From Durusdinium trenchii (lineage: Eukaryota; Sar; Dinophyceae; Suessiales; Symbiodiniaceae), in contig CAXAMN010001114.1 in the NCBI GenBank assembly GCA_963970005.1, positions 952,846 to 1,016,845 of the forward strand: a stretch of 64,000 nt of DNA, in the 5' to 3' direction. Positions 19,771-34,700 of the stretch are shown here, one piece after another (the first letter of the stretch is position 1; the number at the start of each line of letters is the position of its first letter). The notes below the pieces were generated by a model. That model was not told the origin of the DNA. It was given only the letters and a program-made list of their open reading frames with translations, and made no database searches. A program made the position numbers and the translations under genes.

Positions 19771-22700
19771 AGGAGTTCTATGGACTCTGGAAGTCAGTAA
19801 CCCGAAGAAGAGGGCAATTCATAAAACAACCCGTCATCTGCTACATGATCAAACCACCCCACAGCAATGCTCAGGATTCATCATTCACCTTGGCCTTAAA
19901 ATGTCGGCTTGCCTTGGGGGATGCCACAACCATGCTACACCCCCAAGAAAACACTCTAGATAAACCTGTTTTTGTCGTAAAGTCAGGGTGCAACGGCAAG
20001 CGCAGGGCACGGCTGCTCTTCACAATGTGCGCAACAAAAATGACCCACTTGGAAGGGTGCCGGTTATCACGCCGAGCATTTGCAACCATGCGCATGAGAT
20101 GCTGCATCATGCGTGAAAGCTCCTCATTGCCTTCTTCGAGCGTAACTTGGAAAACCAAGGCCTTTTGCATGCCTTTGAAAAAGCTGCGCACATGTCTCTG
20201 GGCGTCTTCCTCTGACGATGTTGATGCCAGTTTCAGCACTCGGGCGTCCCACGTGATTAACTCTTCCAATGCTGTCTCCGTAGAGCTGAAGGTGTACAGC
20301 AGCCAATCCAACCTTGGACCGAGCAAACTTTTACGGCAAAGTGTGGGATGATGTGTTCTGATTTGTCATTTGATTTGGGCTGATTTGTGTAGCGCAACAG
20401 GCGTACCCCCAACAACAAAAATCTCTGTTGATATCTGTTGATTCTCCACTAGGTCTTAGGTGTCACCTATTCTTGAGCCCAGTCTTAGCCCCAGTGAACC
20501 AAACACTTCGTGGCCCAAGGAACACATAGCCTCGGCTGTCTGCTTCCATGAGGAATGCAGGGAATGAGCGGTGTGCTGAGGCTTTCCAACCGACCTCCAC
20601 TCCACCTTGCACCACATGGCGGCACCACGCCTCCGCTGTGCAGGTCCTGTTGTGTAGGATTGACACGGTCCATGAACAAGGAATACGCATCTGGATGGCT
20701 GTTGGATATGCATGCGATTCACTTATTATTCTAAACATACAGTGCATCTATATATACAAATATATATATATATATATGTGTGTATATTTCTTTTATTTAT
20801 ACATGTGTGTGTGTGCGGGGAGAAATGACCGAAACAGCAACCTGGTCCTGAGCAGCTGCTCTTGCACCCAGCGCAGCGCCTCGGCACCCGCCATGTGGCG
20901 GCGCTGTGCAGCCATAAGAAGGGCAAACAAGCTGTGTTCTGAGGCGCCAATGAAGACCAAAGGTATTGAAACACCGCCTGACCGGGCGCTGTCAGCAGCT
21001 GCGGGTAATCTTATGAGCATACTTTCTGACAGCCTAGCTTGAAGAAGAACCGCGTCGATGCAAAAAAATGGTGGAGAGGAAGAACTTGCATATGCGATTG
21101 GGGTGGTGGGTTGCTATGCGGCAAACTGCCATGGATATCGTAAGACCTGCGGCAATGGTCTCACACACCACGAGGACAAAATGGCATGCTCCTAAAACAT
21201 GTTCTTGCCTTGTCATCACCCATGACCTCTTCCAAAACCCATTGACAAGCAATGTACTTTTCTGCATGCATCGATGGAAGGCATTCTGGCCCCTCTACCA
21301 CCAAAAAAGCTCGGACCGATATGCGATATGTTCAACAAGTTTTGCATCGACACTCTATATGGTTTACAAAATGATTTAGAACATGGCCTTAAAGGCTTCT
21401 ATATAAACAATAATAACAATATCCCGAACAAATTGCATTCCCGGTATGATGGTATCATTGTTGTCATTGGATGTCATTGGTGGTAGGACCTGGAATGCAA
21501 GACACGCAACCTCAAGTCAGACCCTTAGGCCGTGTCCGCCATGCCTGCAATGCCTTGCATCCAGGTGTCCAGTTGGGGCAGCAAAGCCTTGAGGTCTTCA
21601 TGTAAGAAGCTGCTGAAGTCGATCTGTTGCTTTTCGAAGCGATTCAATAGTGGAGCCTCGTAGCTCTTGGCCTGCCAGCCATAGCCAACTCACAGTAACG
21701 CACAGTTGTCCCCACGCAAAACCCCTGCCAATACCCAAAAGGAACCACCTACTACGACTACGAGTAATGAGTGAGTAAGCCTACGGTGAATATACCGTGA
21801 ACTTACCTGGTTACCTAGCACCACCAACTCTAACACAGATTATTCTTCTCCTGGGTCATGCAATCGCCTTCTCTGCATCGGCCACCACGATACAGCGGAA
21901 GGCCGGGTGGACGTCACACTGGCGGCTCTCAGCACCAATGGCCAGGCGGCACAAAGTACGGCCCAGGGCACGGGTGTAGAACCTGATCCGAGTTTTGCTG
22001 AAATCGCCCAGATCATTCAACAGATCAAGTCGATGCGAGTGAACACGAGTGAACTCAATATGCGAGGCAAGTAAAGGCAGTTGCACACTGCCTCTATACT
22101 ATATACCGCCGACTTAATGTAGAGAGTTGCGGCGATATGTATAGCATGTTTTCCGGGCTTGTTGACAACTGCAGCACGGAATGGAGTAGAACGTTTTTCT
22201 TCCTGTGGTCTTGTGCCCATGAGCAGGACATGTTATGGCATAACAGGTATGTACATCACACTTGTTGGTTTGGATGGCTTTGGTCTACTCTCCTTCTTAC
22301 AGGTTTTTTTTGATACAGACCCATTATGATGTACCACCCAAAGCTCGATTCATGCAGCCACGGCACTGGTTCAGCATGTCATACAGCGCCTCGTAGATAT
22401 CCTCTGCATGAACCAACATCACGCAGCCTCCGGTCTCCATGGCTTGCTTGATCCGTGCAATGTTTTGATAGATCCTGGGCGAGCAGGACAATTGAGGGCA
22501 AAGGCATGAGCGTGGCAAAGAAAAGCACACTGAAGCCTCTCAAAGTCACAATGCGTTTGCCAAACTTCTCCAAGGTCCAAGGTCTTCGTCGGTCTTATTC
22601 TATGTTTTATGAGTTTTATATCATGTATATATTTTATGATGTATGTTCTACATTGTTCTACCTATAGCTGCTATAGCTTGCCAAGACTCGCCCCCACCGA

Positions 22701-25700
22701 ACGATCCCTTGGGAAGGAGGACCCGACGACCACTGCCACGTGACGGCCCGATGCCATCATCTCCAGCTCTTCCTCTAAGAGTTGGGCCGCCGTGGCGGCC
22801 GAGGGACCAAAAACCATCAGGTGCCGGGCGCCCACCTGCGAGGCTGAACGGGTCTGAGATCCTAGATCCGCCGTGGTTGGGGTGGCGGGTATGACACAGC
22901 TGGGTGAGTCATCATGAGTGGTCTGGCTGTTGGTTTGCTTGCCATGCTTTCCCTCCATGCAATCTAACGCACTAGTCGGCAGCTGGGGACAATGTTGAGA
23001 CGCCACTAAAGGCCACTCCAGCCCCTGCCTGCGCGCGGTCTGGGACGGCCAAATCGGCCAAGTTTGCCTGGAGCAGTTGGGCCACAGCCACCCGTTGCAC
23101 AGAGGTGCCAATGCCCAGGCAGTGCCGATAGAAAGGCTCCAAGACCACCTGACCAGTGACATCCAGAAGCCAGGTGTTCATTTACGTTAGTGTGCTGCAA
23201 CAGTTTTGCCAAAACTGGTCGGTCAGCAGAATTTAAGGATACGAAAGTATGGTAGGGCAAAGCATCTGAACAAGTGGCGGTTGGGACAGGCACCTCGAAG
23301 GCATGCAAAGGATTGCAAAGGTCTGTCCACGGGGTCAAGGCTCGAAAGAACTATATAGCCTAATGATCTTGTTGATGGCTGGGTTTCCCATAATATTCGG
23401 TCTTGTGCGAGGATAGTCGTGCACCTTCCCGGAACTTCCCTATGCATTCCTGGTAGGAACCTACTAGAACTGTATAGAAAAACGATCCCAGGACCATGTA
23501 ACTATATTTTACAAAATCCCACCGCACGAGTGAGTGGCTGGTACAGGCGTGGTGCCTCTGCCAAGTGGTCCGGCAGCCCTCCGAAAGAGCGTTGCACTGC
23601 AGAGATGAAGAGCTGAGGGGACAAAACACCCTCCAAACTGCGGTCCTGAAGCCAGTCTGAAATCTGCTCAGCTCACATTGGCAAAGTAATTAGATGAAAA
23701 TGGAACCTCGAACTTCAACATCCATTAACTGATTAATAAACATATCAAACTAACTCCAGCCAGTAGGCCCCTTAACTCATATTGGCACAATCTACCCACT
23801 TGCGGCAAACTTGCGTTGACGCTGATTTTGCTCGGCCCTGCAACAAACACGGTCCAGCAGCTTGATGAAAGCATAGAAGTCCCTGAGGCCAACAAAGTTT
23901 GCAAAGCCCGCCTGAGCAAGCTTCGCTTTCTGTGGTTCTAGTGGCTGACACATCTATTGGACCTGGCCGCTTTTCCTGCTCAGGCGCCAAGAAGCCGCAA
24001 CAAAAAACCATATTCAGTGGTTGAATTCGTTTACGAAATCCTTTATGTCCAAAGCCGCCCAATCTCGGGATCACAAGTCGTGCTAGTTCAATCGCCGTCT
24101 CATGTTCCCTATCTGTTTACAGCCTTTCGCGCGCCAAAGCGAATGGTTCCCTCGTGTTGGCCGCGGCCTCTTCCAAGCGCACGCACACTTCCATGAAGGC
24201 CGAGCAAAAACGGTCCAACTCCTTCAGCATTGCCGTGGGAAGCACAAGAATTATAAACAATTACACCGGCAAGGGACCCCAAATAGTGTAAAGAGGAACA
24301 GATGGAACATGGCATCACGTGGAAGGAAAGAAGGAGCACACAGACGAGAGCACAAATATGAGAGGAGGCAAGTTCATTGAAATTCAAAACCCTTCAAGAA
24401 CATCTGCACATCGAGATTCACGAGCACAAATGAGAGCACACATATGAGAGCATATGGGAGCACATATGAGAGCACATGAGAGCACACATCTGAGAGCACA
24501 AATGTGAGAGCACATACAAGCACAAATCTGAGAGCACATAGGCGAGTACATAGGAGCATTTCGAAGTTCACAATGTACTGCGCCTGCCACGAAATCTGCA
24601 CATCGAGGTTCACAAAGTACTGCGCCTGCCACGAAATCTGCACATCGAGATTCACAAAGTGCTGTGCCTGCTACGAAATCTGCACATCGAGATTCACAAA
24701 GTGCTGCACCTGCCACGAAATCTGCACTTCCAGACTCAGCAAGTGCTGCGCCTGCCACGAAATCTGCACATCTAGATTCACACAGTGCTGCGCCTGCCAC
24801 GAAATCTGCACATCGAGATTCACAAAGTGCTGCGCCGGCCACGGAATCTGCACATCTAGATTCACAAAGTGCTGCGCCTGCCACGAAATCTGCACATCGA
24901 GGTTCACAAAGTGCTGCGCCTGCCACGAAATCTGCACATCGAGATTCACNNNNNNNNNNCATCGAGATTCACAAAGTGCTGCGCCTGCCACGAAATCTGC
25001 ACATCGGATATCCAAAAGTTGCACGAGGCTTTCGCAAATTTTGAAATGCGTTTCAGAAATGCTGTGCCTGCCACGAAATCATCCCTGCAGGTCATACGAA
25101 ATGCTGCACTGGCCACGCAAAAGCATCCTCAAGTTCAAATTCGAAAAATGCGACCCCTCTCACGAATTCAGCCGCTTCACCTCAAAATATCGCATCCATG
25201 GTGCGGATTCCCTGCGCCTGCCACGTGAAACGCAGTCCTGCGAATGACACACGCCTGCCAACGTTTTTGCAGCGTCCACAAAACACTGCGCCTGCCACGA
25301 AATTTGCAAAGTCTCCGATTCCTTGCACCTGCCACGTAAAATGACGTTTTCGAGGCTCCAATGTGTCGAATTCCTTGCGCCTGCCACGCAAAATGCACTT
25401 CATGTCCGAAAACGAGCACGGCACCTGCACGAGAGCTTTGTCCCGGAAGCGCGAAAACCGCGACACCCACTTTATGCGAGCCTGCGCAGTCGAAATGGAC
25501 ATGAGGAATTCAAAAAGTAACTTTTGTGCGAGCCGGCCCACGCAAAATGCCGCAACCACACGCGCGAACCCTGATCTAAACCCGGCCCTTAACTCTCACC
25601 GTAAGAACCCCTTAGTGCGGAGCACTATTTGGGGAAAAAAGCTATACAGCAGCATGTATACACTCAAAATGACACTATTATATATTTTACATATCGTCAG

Positions 25701-28700
25701 TATCAATTGAACAGCATCGATACTTTTAGCAAGCACATCCACCAAGTTCCACTCGTCCTGTGCTACCCATGGGTCTTTATATGTGCCCATGTACTGCTAT
25801 TTGATCTGAGGCTTGCAAGGGATCGGGCCTCCACAAGCACACCGGCACCGCCCAAAATGGCTTCAGCCGTGCTGCGTAGCTCCTCTCACAATCAGGTTCG
25901 TGGCTTCTCTGGAGACATCTTCTGCAACCTTTAAAATTTGCAGACGCCACATCCGTGTCCCATTTTGCCCCTGCACACATCCTAATCTTCATTTATTCTA
26001 CAGTACGAGTGCAACCATCGCTGAGCTGTAAGTTAGTTGTGTCATGTCTGTCAAAATGTCTCTCCAGTGTCAAGATAAGTCGAAACCCCTACAATGGAGA
26101 CCAATTCGGATCAACGAAACCTGCAGTCTCCTCCTTTTTCGCGTCCCCGCGCGACAGCAGGAGGCAACGATTCATTTTCCTCAAGCACCGGGCAACATGG
26201 GCAACCTGTGAAAAGCTTTGATATGTGATGATATTTGCATATTTCCTAGATTCATGATTCATTGACACACCTGGCTATGCTAGTGTGCTAGTGCTTTTAT
26301 GAAAAACGTTGAGGGCCTCATGACCCAGTCACTCTACCCCCAACTGGCTTTGCCTTGCCTGTTTTGTGGAACCATCCGGAACGCCCTGCCCAGCCCCGAT
26401 CGTTCCAGGTGGCGCAGCGTCCAAAGCCCAATTGGAAAGTCCCACAAAGCTCACCTGGCAACAGATCTGTGGCCTCAAATGACAAGTGCAATTGCCCAAA
26501 ATGATCCGGGTTGCCTGCTTTTCGGGCATCTCCAGAAGCTTGTGCAGCACCTGCGGCCGACCGCCATGACCTCTCATGACCCTGCCTTGATTATTTAGAG
26601 TCATCTAATATCATCTACATATAATTGTGGTGAATCTATGGCGAGTGCAAAAACCACCAAACCAAGGTTCTCTAACGTGTCACTCCGGCTTTGAAGGAAG
26701 GACATAGCACCAGGCTTTAGTTGCTTGCCATCGTCTTGGAGTGCGAAGTTCAAGACGGTGTGTCCATCCCTATCTTCGCCTCACCTTTTCAGTGGTCGGC
26801 AGGTCAATCCCCACCTTCAAAGGCAAATTGGGCGAACGCTCCGCCAAACCCACCTGTGCGTTCGAGAGGTCTGAGTGTGACCTTGGGACTCTTTTGGGCT
26901 ATCATGGTTTTATTACATTTGAAGAGAAGACACACCCAAAGTGCCAGGGGTGACCCCCATTCATGAAAGCGGGGTACCCCGCGAGCAGCCAAAACCCAAC
27001 ACACTGGGTGACCCAGGTGCTACCCCAAGCGATCCAGCGGAACAAAAGCAAAAGCAAAACCCCAGCAGAACCCTCAAACTCGGTCAAAGGACTATGACTT
27101 AAGACTTCCACATCGTCATTTCAGTGTTGCCGATGCAGGATTCTGCGTGGCGCCTCATCCAAGAAGACCACGCCCCGTCGATCCTCCTGAGGATCCTGTA
27201 GGTGGGGGTTGGGCGGGTTGACCCTCACAGACTCACAGGTTTACAATTTGCAATCAATGCTTCATTCAAATGTCTTGGCTCAACTTCAAACAAAAATGGT
27301 TGCAACACCAAGAAGCAATACAGAAATAATCTTGGGAGTGCGTGGTTAAGATGTCTTGAGCAAGGTGCAAGGCTAAGAGAGAAATGCACCGGTGATTGAG
27401 AGCAGCAATCGGAAGCAAAACAAAGAGAACGAGCATTCAATTGATTAGCACTAATCCTGGCACACCCAAGCGTGGCCTGTTCATACTTTCTGGCATCTTC
27501 AAATCGCCCCTCTATGTCCTGGTAGGCAGGGTTGGCTTGATCATCTAAACTGTCACTTGTTTGTGAAGCACCATGGGTCATGATGACATATGCTGCTAAA
27601 CATTGTCTGAGCTGACATGGACATGGGTCTAAATAGGAAACCCATTGATGGACATGGTGTGAGTGCTGATTGAATCTCTTCCCCTTTCTCTTTCTCTCTC
27701 TCTCTCTCTCTCTGAGTCTCTGACTGAGCTTTGTATATAAACGACTCCTCTTTGAGACCCGTCCTTCGCATGGCTGTGCTTGGAGCACTGGTAAGGAAAC
27801 ACCTGGGTGTCAGCTTGCAAAGGCACTCATCAAGAAGTCCACCCGTATCCACCCGTAATATGTACGGTCTACTTGTCAGTCAGAAAGGTTTTCTTCGGGA
27901 GCTGTGTCAACGCCCTATTACTCTGCCATACCCTGCTAAAGCCTGTTCCACATCACCGCTAGCAGCTAGGCTGATTCATGACCAGCATAAGTATTTGCAA
28001 ATTACGTATTATGATTGCGCGATCCGCAGCGAGACAAGGCAAAGGATATATAATGTGTAGATATATGTAGTATGATCTCTCAGCATACTGGTATTAAATA
28101 TATATGTGTGTGATACATCAAACATACATATTACATGTGCAAACTTGGGACCTCACAGCCGCAAATCTAGCAGTGGCACTGCAATGTCTGGGTAGTGTGA
28201 CAGCTTGCTCGGCTTGGTTTCCCGGTGGAACTAGTCACGGATGATCTGCACAAGAGCGCCAGTAGTCGCGGCGGTTCTCAGGTGTGACGCTATCAGCCTT
28301 TGCAAACATGTCTGAAACAAACACATCCATGGCTGAAGTTAAACCAACCACCCTCTAAATTCAAGGTATTGCAGTTCCTAGATTGGGGGTGGAGTATGTC
28401 AAAAACAGGAAGTGTGGAGCCAAAGATGCACTGGGCAAATCTTGTGACCTCGGCACCACTCCCAGCATTTCAGGAAGGGTCCCGATTCGATTCGGAACCG
28501 AACTTTCGGAACCGAAAGTCAGCGAATGTCAAGAACCGAAATTTTTCATCAACCGAATCATTACAACCGTCAATTTTCCAAACACAACCGAACCGAAAAG
28601 AAAAACGAGCCGTTCCGCTCTGTTCCGCTGTGACGTTTTTTCAGACTGTCCAAAGTCTTGAGTTTCAGAGCAGCAGTCCCCCACTGGAATGTCCATACAG

Positions 28701-31700
28701 CATGTCACTGGCCCGGCCCGGCTTCAGGCGCATTCATAAAATGCTGTCCTTTCCTTTTCCTTTTCCTTGCTTTCCTTTCCAATATGCTTATAATATAGAC
28801 GGCATGGAAAAGGCATATTCACTAATTGCATTCCTACCTGTCCATGTCCATTTCCTTTTCCTTTCCTTTGCTTTCCCTGACATTGTCCTTTCCTTTCCTT
28901 GTCCTTTCCTTTCCAATATGCTTTTTGGACTGCCAGGAAAAAGCATATTCACAAATTGCATACCTTACCTGTCCTTTTCCTTTTCCTCTCTTTGTCAATT
29001 GCTTTGCTTTCCTTTCCTTCCTTTTCCTTTTCTCGGCTGTCCTTTCCAATATGCTTTTTGGAAGGCCTGGAAAAAGCATATTCACAAATTGCATTCCTTC
29101 CCCTTGCTTTTCCTTTTCTATTCCCTTTCTTTGCTTTCCCTTCCTTTTCTTTCCTTTCCTTTCCGTTCCTTTCCTGAAAATAGTTCCTTTCCTTTCCTTG
29201 CCTTTCCTTTTGCTTTCGATTTTCCCTTTTTCTCCTGTTCTGTCCTGTCTTGTCTATAGTCTACAAGTATAGTCTAGTCTTGTCTTGTCTCTTTGTCATT
29301 GCCTTTCTTTTCTCTATCCCACTGCGAAACTTATACCTCACAGAACCGAAACGAACCGTGAACCGAACCGAAAGTCCATGAAAAAGTACTTCTACAACCA
29401 AACCGAACCGATTCGAAGTTTCAATTAAACATTCAAACCGATTTGAACCGAACCGAAACCTTACTGCATTTGCCGCCCACAATCTCGTTTTCACGGAAAT
29501 GGACATGATTACACGGGCATGCCCCCTTTACAAAACCTGTCCCCAGAGCCTGCATGGCCAGGCTCTTGGAGGAGCCGGGCTTCCCAACAAGTACCAAAGG
29601 GAGCCGTGCATCAATGCAAAGGATCATCACAAAAAGGTTCCTGGCAACATCAAACGGCAGCCTTCAAGTTCACAAGTTGGGGAAGCCCTTTCCTGTTTAA
29701 TACCGACCTGCTTGAATCGGTGACGTCGTTTTCAGCAGAAGCACAATCAAAGGACCTAAAGTGTACAAGTTCAGTGCACCCTAGATTGTCTAAGCTTCTC
29801 CATCCAAGCTTCTCTCGAAGTGCTCCATTCGGAGCGACACCAGGCGGCAAGGGCAGCAGGGCGTTGATCATGTGCGTCATCTCCTGGCATCCACAGACTC
29901 AGATGGAGTCCCACATCCCTGGTCTGTGTCGTCTCCGTATCTTTCAAGCCTTCTTTTTGGCAATAAGGGGAAGCAACTTGTAGTTTGCAATCATTATGAT
30001 GGTTGTTCGTTGTTTGGGGTCTTGGGTTTCTTGGAAATCACTCACAAAACCCACCTGGAACTTCAAACGAATTAGTCCTGCAGGCCCTCAATCTTGAACA
30101 GCCCAAACGACTACTAATCGTCAAAAGCCCTTCTGAATCCTTCAGCCAATCATTGACCGTATTCCTTCCGTTGTGAGTGTGGTTTCTTCAACTGTGATAT
30201 TCTTCGTTCAGCATGTTTGCATGTCACGGTCTCCTCTTGAATCAGCTCTTCAATGAAGGAGGCCTTGTACCACCCTTCTGGCAGGTTCGGCCAATAGGCT
30301 TCTACTGCTTCCTGGCGGTTGAGCACATGATCACAAAGCGAGTTTGTTCACAAGGCACTTCTGACCAGGACAAAAAACGAACGCCTCCCATCAGGTCTAC
30401 CCTGTCAAGTGCACCAGCGACACCCGAAACCCTTTCTCAAAAACACCCAATTTGAGGTCTTTGGGAATCTGCAGGGTCGTATCTTTAAAGTGACGTCGCG
30501 ATAATTCGGCACATGATTTTATAGTGTGTGTAGTGCACGTGCAAAAAACAAAGGTGTTTGACCCAAGATGTCAGTGGTCACACAGCACGGACAAAAGTTT
30601 TCATTTTGGCACAAAAATTACTATATAGATAAGATATAGATGAGCTGGAGGGAATCCCGGGGCGGAAGGGAATTGAGCTGAGAAACAGCAGCGATGCGAG
30701 CGATGACATGGCCCATCAAACCTCGCCAAAAGCTATAATTGATAATTACATATAATTACAAATAAACTAACCATTGTGGACGACCCTTGGAAGGCTACTT
30801 TCCTCAGGCTTCCAGTTCTGTGAGCCACCCAGCCACTCCAGACCCGTGCGTTCAATCACTGATGCGCCTTGAGACGCCACCGGCCATCGTCCAGCCAGAG
30901 CTTTTCCGCCGTCCACGCCCGTCCAAACTCCCACTCGATGGTCTCGAGGAGCTTTGAGCGGTGTTCAGAGCTCAGCCGAAACCAGTAGCAAAGGCACAGG
31001 GACACAAAGAAAGCCTGCAGAACGCTTGGTCGAACTTGTCGAACTGAATACGGGAACACCGAACACCCAGCCAAGTTGAACCAGCCAGTGTTGGTCTTCC
31101 TCCATGTTTCCCATTTCTCCGAATTTGGAGAGGTCACATAAATATTCACACATCTCACGAACACTGGCAAGACAAGCAAAAACATCTCACGGCTACAATT
31201 ATACATATTGCAGTATAGCGTCCCGATGCCGATTATTTCATACCAGGCCTTGAGCAAGAGTGAGTCACTTGTAGGGTCACGATGCTCCAATTTTGTTTGG
31301 TAGTATGCCGTCAGCTTGGCGACTCTGGCAACATCCCTCAGAGATACTGCTGCCTCAAAGCACCACCATATCATCAAATCGCAGCACCAAAAAAACAACC
31401 ACAGGACACAGCAGATCACAAGAGCATACAAAACAAACCCAAACCCATACCTCCTGCTGCTAGATAGTTTCCGCCCAAGAAACCACATCCCATTTCCGCA
31501 TGAACTTGTGGCATGTCAGAACCGCAATGGCCATCAACTTGCGCATAGGCCGTGGTTCGCTTGAGCCATATGGCAAGGACTTGAGGATGGCATTCACATA
31601 GCGCTCCTCCTCGGCGGTGCTCAACATCCCAAAGTCCCAAGCGCAAGCGATGAGTGATGCTGGAAGCGGATACACGGCATAGACCAAATCGGTCAGTGGG

Positions 31701-34700
31701 GCAATCTGTTGTTCACCTGAGGCAATCGCTGGCCGAGCCAAGTCGTACCCCTTTCTTCCTCTCTTTATAGCCCGCCAACGTCCCTTCATGACCGCCAAAG
31801 ATCCCCGCACCCCCTCGCCGCCTGTGCCGGCGTCTGTGGCTTGAAAGCCACCAGTCTCGTGCCACTTCTGCTTCAAGCGATAGGGGTTGCAGGCCGCAAA
31901 AACCTTCAGATTCTCTGGCAGTGGGGTTCCCTGCATAGTGCGATCACAAATAAGCTCTCGAAAAAGACCCACACAGCTGGCCGTGTTGATCTCATCTAAG
32001 AAGGTCCACACTATCTCGTTCCTTGAGTAGCTGCATGGGCACATATGTGCCGACAAGACAAGAAAACCATACTATATGAATTGTATGATAGCACTGAGAT
32101 AGCTGAATACCCGGCCTGTTATTATCGCAATGCTGCAAGAGTACCACCTTCGTTCATGTCAAAAAAATAGAGATATACAGTATACCAGCGGATAGGCTTG
32201 GATCACGACTGACTATTTTCCACTGACCACCAGGATTCAAAGAAACGCCCAAGTGGCCTGTTGGGCATGCACACGCAAACAAATCTTAGGCCAGTCTTCT
32301 CCCCATATCTGCACAAATCTAAAAGGGCACAAACAGCGGCATTGTTTTGATGAAATGCTTTCATTCTGAAACCAACAAACCCATAACTGCTAAATTCAAC
32401 AGCTGCCCTTGGACAACCCAGATTCGGCTGCCCAAAGGCTGCAGCGATTGCCTCAGGGCAAATTCACAGGTTGGTCCAGTCACAAAAGGTTGCGATTTGA
32501 ACAAGAAAACTCTGTGAGAGACATCCACCTTGATCTGATCCAAAGTGCGATACTTATATACAGTAATGGCTGCACATTTGTTAGATGGCCGTGGATGTTT
32601 GATGTATTTTGTGGTTAGATTTCCAGCCCCTGCAAGGCAAGGATATCTGAAAACGGTTGTCTCATTGGGACAGCAATGTGCTGATTTGTCCAAAGCCTTC
32701 AATGCGGCACCATACTGAGTAGAACAGAATGCGTTAGTTCCAAATTAATGTTCCCATTGAGAAGTTTCGAGCTACTCGCAAACATCTGGCCGCTGCATGA
32801 ATTCTACTTCTTCCACTCAACGCATTATTGCTTCCGGATGCAGTTGAGCAGTGTGTCATTGCCTATTTGGCCACCCCCCTCAGCAAACCGAAGCAAATCA
32901 TCTGCTTTGCGCATATCGTGCAAACACACCAACCATATGGGATGACCAAGGCAGGAACATGTCGTTATCCTCTGTGTGTGTGTCTGTTACTCCGGCGGCA
33001 CACGCTCCGCCATGTACGATACAGGGGCGTATTCATAACACATGCGCAAAACACTGGAGACGTCGTGAAAAACGGTTTCTGCCTCATCCATGAACTTGAG
33101 AATGTCTTCTTCCTCCAGGCCACCGTGCACATCGAGTGTGAAGACCCTGAGGCGCAAAAACTTGGCAAGGAAGCACACCACAGCACTCTTGCCACAGCCA
33201 GACTCCCCCATGATCACCACGGGCACGCCGGAAGTGACACGATGGTAGAGCGCCACCATCTTCAGGATGTTGTCGACGGTGAGGGCGAAGCGAAGAAGCC
33301 GCGGGTCACGGCGTACTTGATTCACGTGCTGCAGGAGGGCCTGGGTGTTGTCGCACATGCCAAAGATCTTGTTCAGCAATATCTCCTGGGCTTGCAAAAT
33401 GCGTTGAAAAGTCATGTCAGCCGCACTTCCAACATCCACATCGATTCAAATAGAAAATAATAGAAACACTTTCCGAGGGTGTCCAAGTATCTCCCTCTCC
33501 AACTGTGTCTACCGTCCCACTTCTCAGCTCTGCGTAGGGCTTGATGTCCAGGCCCACCTGGTGCAGTCGGAGGGCTGCTCCAAACAGCGTAGATTCTGAC
33601 TGTGGGTTCTCCATGCTCCAATACAACACTGCTTTGTAATGACACTCATTGCTGCAAGTTCCATCTAAAAAGTTGAAGCATATGACTTAATTTTGATATA
33701 ATACTAGCTACTATTCTATAATATCATATTCATATGCGTTTCCCATGCGTCCCCTGTCAGCCCAAGGTATTGTGATGCAGCGATGTTTTCCATTGTTTTC
33801 CCTGTGCCTTGCTTGACAGCTTCTTCTCAGCCTGGTTCAAGAACTTCAAACTCCCAGCCCGCACCACTGGGACAAACCCAGAAGCATGGACATCAAAACC
33901 GCTTGGACGATCTCCGTGGTGCGGGATCCTCAGAGACCCGGAAATGCCCAGTGACTCGATTCAAATCAAGGCATCGTCTCTCCCGCCGGACATCTGCTGA
34001 CAAACAGCAACAAAACATCAAAATGCCAGGCAAAGATGTGCCAAGCGTCAGAACGATCCGCAACCCCCAGTCATACAAGAGCGGAAAAGATCTTCCTCGA
34101 TCTTCAGGGATCTGCAAGATGTTGCAGTGCCAGTCGAGAAAGGAATTCCTCAAACAAGGTGTCCAGTGACATTTCGCCAACAGTGTGATCAGTCCATTTA
34201 TCAAGCTGAATCCATGTTCCATTTAAATTTTACAGAAATTTACGATGTCAAATGGAACACTTGAGAACAGGAACGACAACAGATCCTTGCCTCAAGAGGT
34301 GCCTGGATGCCAGCTCCCCCGCGAGGTCGCATATGGACTTGGTAAAAAATTGGATCACTGCCACATCCGACTGGCCACGATGCCACCGCCGCAGCAGCGG
34401 CATGGCATGTTCGAAGAGGTGGCACAGAAGGCGCGCAAAATAAATGACCAAGACCTGATGGCACGCAATTCTGGGATGCTCGCGGAATTCGTTGTGCGTT
34501 CTTATCTCAAGGGACATCTCTTCAGCTTGTACCACTCTGCCCACCCGGATAAGAAGCCTGACACTGTATGGCTTGAAATAGCTGGGAGGCTGCTAACAGC
34601 TAAGGCTCAGACTGGTGAAGTGCCGATGGCCGAAACATCACTCGCAGTTCTTGGACCATAGTGCTCCAAGAGGTGTCGACACTCTTCCCGGCCGACATGT

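Noticed and set aside
24384..24962. Long minus-strand ORF with 14-residue repeats
   Set aside because: It is the 42-bp minisatellite read in frame; the plus strand is equally open and the N gap interrupts it.
28300..29259. 319-codon plus-strand ORF with Phe/Pro/Ser repeats
   Set aside because: It translates the pyrimidine-rich ttcctttcc block; no domain and clear repeat origin.
34245..34661. 138-codon plus-strand ORF
   Set aside because: It is the antisense shadow of RNF213-like exons on the minus strand.
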